Shown here: positions 60,978 through 64,000 of the stretch, in pieces | How positions within the stretch are numbered: the stretch's first letter is position 1 | Layout: each line of letters begins with the position of its first letter | Source: Duncaniella muricolitica | GTDB taxonomy: Bacteria > Bacteroidota > Bacteroidia > Bacteroidales > Muribaculaceae | DNA length: 64,000 nucleotides | Assembly: GCA_025808375.1 (NCBI GenBank) | Contig: CP061009.1 | Coordinates: 1,860,001-1,924,000, forward strand | Reading direction: 5' to 3' | Position numbers and translations under genes: made by a program | The notes under the pieces: model-generated | What the model was told of the DNA's origin: nothing | Databases searched by the model: none | The model's input: only the letters and a program-made list of their open reading frames with translations

Positions 60978-61553
60978 TTAGTAGTTGATTATACCTTTGA
61001 GGTATTTTTCCACGCATTCGGGGAGCGGGTTGCCTTTCGTTACGGCGAAAAGCCAAGCGTCGGTGTCGAGGTTGGCTTTCGGCTCAATGGGCTTGCCTGT
61101 GCCTACGATTGCGAGGGGCTTGTATTTGAGAGCCGATTTTACCGTGTCGGTAGATACGGCTGCGGCTTCCACGAGGAAGCCTCCCTTTGCGATAGCCCCG
61201 ATTGCGGCGGCGAGGGTCACGGTGTCGTAGTCCTTGTTGCTGTCGTCAATCTTGGAGATTTCGACTGCCGTACCGTTTTCATCGACACACACGATGTCGT
61301 TGGCGCGGAGGTTGTGGAACTTGGCGACCTTGACGGTTTTGTCGGCGGCTGCGACATAGGCTACTACGGTGGCGATTTTTACGACATGGCAAATGCCGTC
61401 TTCGGGAGCGGAAAGAACCGCACCCTCACGGATATAATCGCCCCCAAGCTCGGAAGTCTTGACCGACACACCGCCGCGAATGTCCGCCACTCGGTGCATA
61501 ATGACGCGAGGTGTGCGATTGTCCTTGCGTCGCTGTACTGTCATTCTTGCCAT
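60978..61553 (-). CDS. Possible head fibre or decoration protein
   Basis: The 191-residue protein is beta-rich, with VAAADKTVKVAKFHNLRANDIVCVDENGTAVEISKIDDSNKDYDTVTLAAAIG, a repeating pattern found in head-fibre/decoration proteins. Its 20-bp spacing to the capsid gene makes it a structural partner of the shell. No strong family match by eye. Confidence 0.6.
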   Translation of the reverse strand: MARMTVQRRKDNRTPRVIMHRVADIRGGVSVKTSELGGDYIREGAVLSAPEDGICHVVKIATVVAYVAAADKTVKVAKFHNLRANDIVCVDENGTAVEISKIDDSNKDYDTVTLAAAIGAIAKGGFLVEAAAVSTDTVKSALKYKPLAIVGTGKPIEPKANLDTDAWLFAVTKGNPLPECVEKYLKGIINY

Positions 61554-61579
61554 TGTTGAAATGATTAGGGGTTAATGAT

Positions 61580-62296
61580 TTAGAACGGCTGCTGATTGTC
61601 CTTGATAACGCCCTCGCGGTGGTTGATTGCGTCTATCTGCTCCTTGGTCAGTTCGCCATTGTTGCCGCCTTGGTTGTTGGCGGTCGGGGTGGAGAATACA
61701 GCCCCTTTCGAGTTGATGTCGCTTGCAAGGTCGTTGACCTCCGCTGTGACCTCCCCGACAAGAGCGTTAAACTGCTCGTCGGTCAGGCTGTCGATTGCCA
61801 TACGCTCGTATGGCTTGCGGAGTTTTTCGGGCAGCTTGGAAACGATTTCTGAAAGTTGCTGTCGGCGTGTGGTGGTTGTGCGCTCGGCTTTGAGATTGGC
61901 TATTTCCTGTGCCATGGTCTTGTTGCTTTCGAGAAGCGACTGCGCCCATGCAGGTACAGCCTCAGCACCCCCTGCGGTCGGATTTGCAGTTTGGGTGGTC
62001 GTGACGGTAGCCGTCTGCTGTGCCTGTTGACCGCCCCCGACAGGCTTGCCGTCCTTGATACCGTGAGTTGCCTCGTAGTTGCGGACGGAGGTCTGTGCGG
62101 CTTCGGTCGCCCGAGCGTCGCCGTAGCTTTCCATCATATCGACTATATCTTGGGTAATGCCCGCTACGGCGGTCGTTACCTGTTCTGCCGAGGTAACAGT
62201 CTTGGCGAGCCTGTCGGCAATCCTGTTAAGCACGGCGGCGTTGCCCCCCGTGAATTTGGCTTTCAACGCCTCGAAGATTTGTGTTCTGAAATCCAT
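61580..62296 (-). CDS. Capsid scaffold-like protein
   Basis: Started at MDFRTQIFEA the protein has 238 residues; the frame to 62383 would start upstream of the predicted transcription start. It is helical, low-complexity in the middle (Gln/Thr/Gly/Ala-rich), has a coiled coil (AQSLLESNKTMAQEIANLKAERTTTTRRQQ) and an acidic-to-Asn-rich C-terminus, like scaffold proteins encoded just before major capsid genes. It is the first gene of the leftward structural operon. No protease motif is seen. Confidence 0.62.
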   Translation of the reverse strand: MDFRTQIFEALKAKFTGGNAAVLNRIADRLAKTVTSAEQVTTAVAGITQDIVDMMESYGDARATEAAQTSVRNYEATHGIKDGKPVGGGQQAQQTATVTTTQTANPTAGGAEAVPAWAQSLLESNKTMAQEIANLKAERTTTTRRQQLSEIVSKLPEKLRKPYERMAIDSLTDEQFNALVGEVTAEVNDLASDINSKGAVFSTPTANNQGGNNGELTKEQIDAINHREGVIKDNQQPF

Positions 62297-62339
62297 TGTT
62301 TTGTCTTGTGATTTACTGATTAGATAATTTCTTTGGCGA

Positions 62340-62347
62340 CAAAGGTA
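62340..62347 (-). promoter_or_regulatory. Promoter -7 element of the structural operon
   Basis: TACCTTTG on the minus strand fits TAnnTTTG, with transcription start near 62333 and a leader of about 37 nt to the scaffold-like start at 62296. No clear TTTG at -33. The region 62348-62569 is AT-rich, contains the divergent start of rightward transcription (TTACTTTGC near 62512 is a weak -7 candidate) and no gene. Confidence 0.55.
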
Positions 62348-62569
62348 CATCAAATTTTTCAAAAGTAAGTATAATATAAACACAAAAATTTGCTTAAACC
62401 GAAATAATTGCTATTACAGGGCAAAATCGAGGCATTCCCTTAATAAGAGTTAAAAATTTACTGTTCAGTGAATTTTTCTCCGAAAAAGTGTGTTATTGTA
62501 AAAATACTTCACTTACTTTGCAATGTGATTAGTTAATAAACACTTTAACCCACAAAAAACCGCAACGAA

Positions 62570-62809
62570 ATGGCAAACGCAACACTCGCATACAGCACAG
62601 CAAGAATCAACCGCGACTACCGTATCAAGGTCGCAGGGATTGACAACAACGGCAACAAGATTAACACCCTCGTTGGAGTTAGCGGACTTCTGAACCTTAT
62701 CGGCGTTGAACTCGCCAACAAGTTTATCGGTCGGGCTTACCGCTGCATGGATGATAACTGCTATTGCAAACTGCGTCGCGGTCTTCGGGTGACTTTTTAC
62801 AGCAAATAA
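62570..62809 (+). CDS. Small basic phage protein
   Basis: The 79-residue protein (ANATLAYSTARINRDYRIKVAG...) is basic, pI probably high, with an end KLRRGLRVTFYSK. I recognise no family. It is the first gene of a rightward cluster of short genes leading to the DUF932 gene, so it is likely an early or regulatory phage gene. Confidence 0.6.
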   Translation: MANATLAYSTARINRDYRIKVAGIDNNGNKINTLVGVSGLLNLIGVELANKFIGRAYRCMDDNCYCKLRRGLRVTFYSK

Positions 62810-62830
62810 CAAACTCAAAATAACAGGATT

Positions 62831-62980
62831 ATGAGAACGAAAGTTTACAAAATCTCACGCGAGAGGGCTATTCAGATAGCCGCCAACCACAACTGTGTTT
62901 CAAAGGACATCGCAGCCAAATACACTGATAGCGAGCTGAAAGAAGTGCTGCGCCAACTCAAACTTAAAGCGGCTTTTTGA
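62831..62980 (+). CDS. Very small phage protein
   Basis: This 49-residue frame starts MRTKVYKISRERAIQIAANH and ends KLKAAF. It is preceded by a purine-rich AACAGGATT before the ATG and followed after one base by the next small gene. It may be a DNA-binding or anti-host peptide; no family recognised. Confidence 0.5.
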   Translation: MRTKVYKISRERAIQIAANHNCVSKDIAAKYTDSELKEVLRQLKLKAAF

Positions 62981-62981
62981 C

Positions 62982-63101
62982 ATGGCACAAATCATCGAAG
63001 CGGCATACCTCGCAGGGTTCGAGCCAAGCTCGGACAGCCTCACGACCGAAGCCCTCTATGCGGAGGCTATCGACTACCTGACAATAACGAAAAATATTTA
63101 A
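62982..63101 (+). CDS. Very small phage protein
   Basis: The 39-residue frame (MAQIIEAAYLAGFEPSSDSL...) is acidic and starts one base after the previous stop, so it is probably translationally coupled to it. It ends 24 bp before the DUF932 gene. No family recognised. Confidence 0.45.
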   Translation: MAQIIEAAYLAGFEPSSDSLTTEALYAEAIDYLTITKNI

Positions 63102-63125
63102 TAACCTCAAAAACAGGAACAAACA

Positions 63126-64000
63126 ATGGAAGCAACAGCAGTCATGACCCATCAGCAGGGTCTCAACGAAGTGGTAATGAACAAAGTTCAGCGTATGATC
63201 GACGGCAAGGCTGTCGGCGTGAAAGCCACAATGGAACGCCTCGTGAACGAGGGCAAAATCGCACAGGACTACATCGCACCTCTCGGCGTGAACCTCAAAC
63301 TCAACGACCACGCCCCTGTAATCACGTTCAACGGCGACGGCGACAAGCTTGCCATGAACCTACCCGACGGACAATTCACGCTCCACGACAACGCCATAGG
63401 GCAGCTTGCCGACCGAATGGGAGTGCCGCAGAGATACCTCCGCTCCCTCGCAGGTGGCGCAGCTTGGGGTCGCCAACTTGCCGCCACGGTCTTGAACGAG
63501 CATAGCGGTTGGACGGAGCGCAGCCGTGTGTTGGTAAGAACCGTCGGGCAGCAGGTTCGCGGTGTCCTCTCCGACAGCTACCGCCGCTTGAACAGCGTTG
63601 AAATCCTCACGGCTTTTGTGCAGGAAGCCGCAGGGCAGGGAGCGGTTATCGCCGACGCTTATATGAGCGACACAAAGGTTTGGGCGGAAACCATACTGCC
63701 GCAGCCGCTCGTGGTTCCCACACGCAACAACGGCGACGTGGTTATCTTCATGGGCGCAAGATTCAGCACGTCGGACTACGGCGACGGAGCGGTGGATATG
63801 CGAGCTTTCCTGTTGAACGGTGCCTGTCTTAACGGCATGGTGCGTGAAAGCGTGATGAAGCAGGTACACCTCGGCTCCAAGCTCCCCGATAACCTGCAGC
63901 TCTCGCAGCAGACCTACGAGCTTGACACTCGCACGACCGTTTCCGCAGTCCGTGACTTGACATCGGGGCTGTTCAGCCGTGACAACATCCATCGCAAGGC
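63126..64000 (+). CDS. DUF932 phage/plasmid-like protein (3' truncated by window edge)
   Basis: The visible 291 residues match DUF932 (phage/plasmid-like, LGT_TIGR03299-like) proteins: DKLAMNLPDGQFTLHDNAIGQLADRMGVPQRYLRSL, then VLVRTVGQQVRGVLSDSYRRLNSVEIL and LNGACLNGMV. Such genes are common in phages, plasmids and ICEs of Bacteroidetes; the biochemical function is unknown. It continues past the window end. It is transcribed away from the structural operon. Confidence 0.82.
   Translation, partial: MEATAVMTHQQGLNEVVMNKVQRMIDGKAVGVKATMERLVNEGKIAQDYIAPLGVNLKLNDHAPVITFNGDGDKLAMNLPDGQFTLHDNAIGQLADRMGVPQRYLRSLAGGAAWGRQLAATVLNEHSGWTERSRVLVRTVGQQVRGVLSDSYRRLNSVEILTAFVQEAAGQGAVIADAYMSDTKVWAETILPQPLVVPTRNNGDVVIFMGARFSTSDYGDGAVDMRAFLLNGACLNGMVRESVMKQVHLGSKLPDNLQLSQQTYELDTRTTVSAVRDLTSGLFSRDNIHRK

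Noticed and set aside
38939..64000. Mu-like (Hankyphage-type) transposable prophage
   Set aside because: A retroelement in a Bacteroidales prophage recalls that group, but no transposase, Gam, MuF or DUF935 portal is visible, and the capsid is of another family.

Overview
The window looks like accessory DNA of a Bacteroidales bacterium (Bacteroides, Muribaculaceae or a relative). The evidence is several promoters with the Bacteroidetes -7 element (TAnnTTTG), Bacteroidetes-type mobilization genes and integrases, an hsdS cassette array next to a tyrosine recombinase, and an Mpi-like serine invertase. No rRNA or housekeeping gene is present, so the genus cannot be fixed.

Layout. (1) 1-7.7 kb: a type I restriction-modification locus, with the end of hsdR, a T5orf172/DUF4357 gene, hsdM, one expressed hsdS, three silent hsdS cassettes in alternating orientation and a tyrosine recombinase. 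(2) 7.8-15.5 kb: mobilization and integration genes of mobilizable element A (MobA, MobC, DUF3987 ATPase, HTH protein, membrane protein, integrase, zinc-ribbon HTH protein), nearly all on the minus strand. (3) 15.5-27.9 kb: a defence island with a DUF234-type ATPase-nuclease, an Mrr-like nuclease, a Lit-like metallopeptidase, a serine invertase, a silent target-recognition cassette, an Eco57I-like methyltransferase and a PLD-SNF2 helicase. (4) 28-37.1 kb: mobilizable element B, with a left half unlike A but the same right half in the same order. A 14-bp sequence, identical but for one base, lies at the same place past the right end of each element. I infer two related elements integrated in tandem, each with restriction cargo on its left. 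(5) 37.5-64 kb: a nuclease of the HsdR N-terminal type, then the lysis, tail and head genes of a siphovirus-like prophage read leftward from a promoter near 62.34 kb. Small genes and a DUF932 gene read rightward to the window end.

How the genes work together. Three systems here vary protein sequence by DNA rearrangement or mutagenesis. The hsdS cassettes can be shuffled through inverted repeats beside the tyrosine recombinase. The methyltransferase of the helicase-methyltransferase pair can have its C-terminal specificity domain replaced by inversion of about 1.75 kb: a 13-bp inverted repeat lies in the same reading frame in both partners, and one copy directly follows the serine invertase stop codon. 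The prophage carries a diversity-generating retroelement: reverse transcriptase, a 109-bp template repeat and a 109-bp variable repeat in an adhesin gene, differing at 16 positions that are all template adenines. Other points are a -1 frameshift in the tail-assembly chaperone gene, a tRNA-like sequence in the tail operon, and alternative hairpins before the HsdR-N-like gene.

The serine-invertase-switched helicase/methyltransferase locus is the best candidate for an undescribed system.
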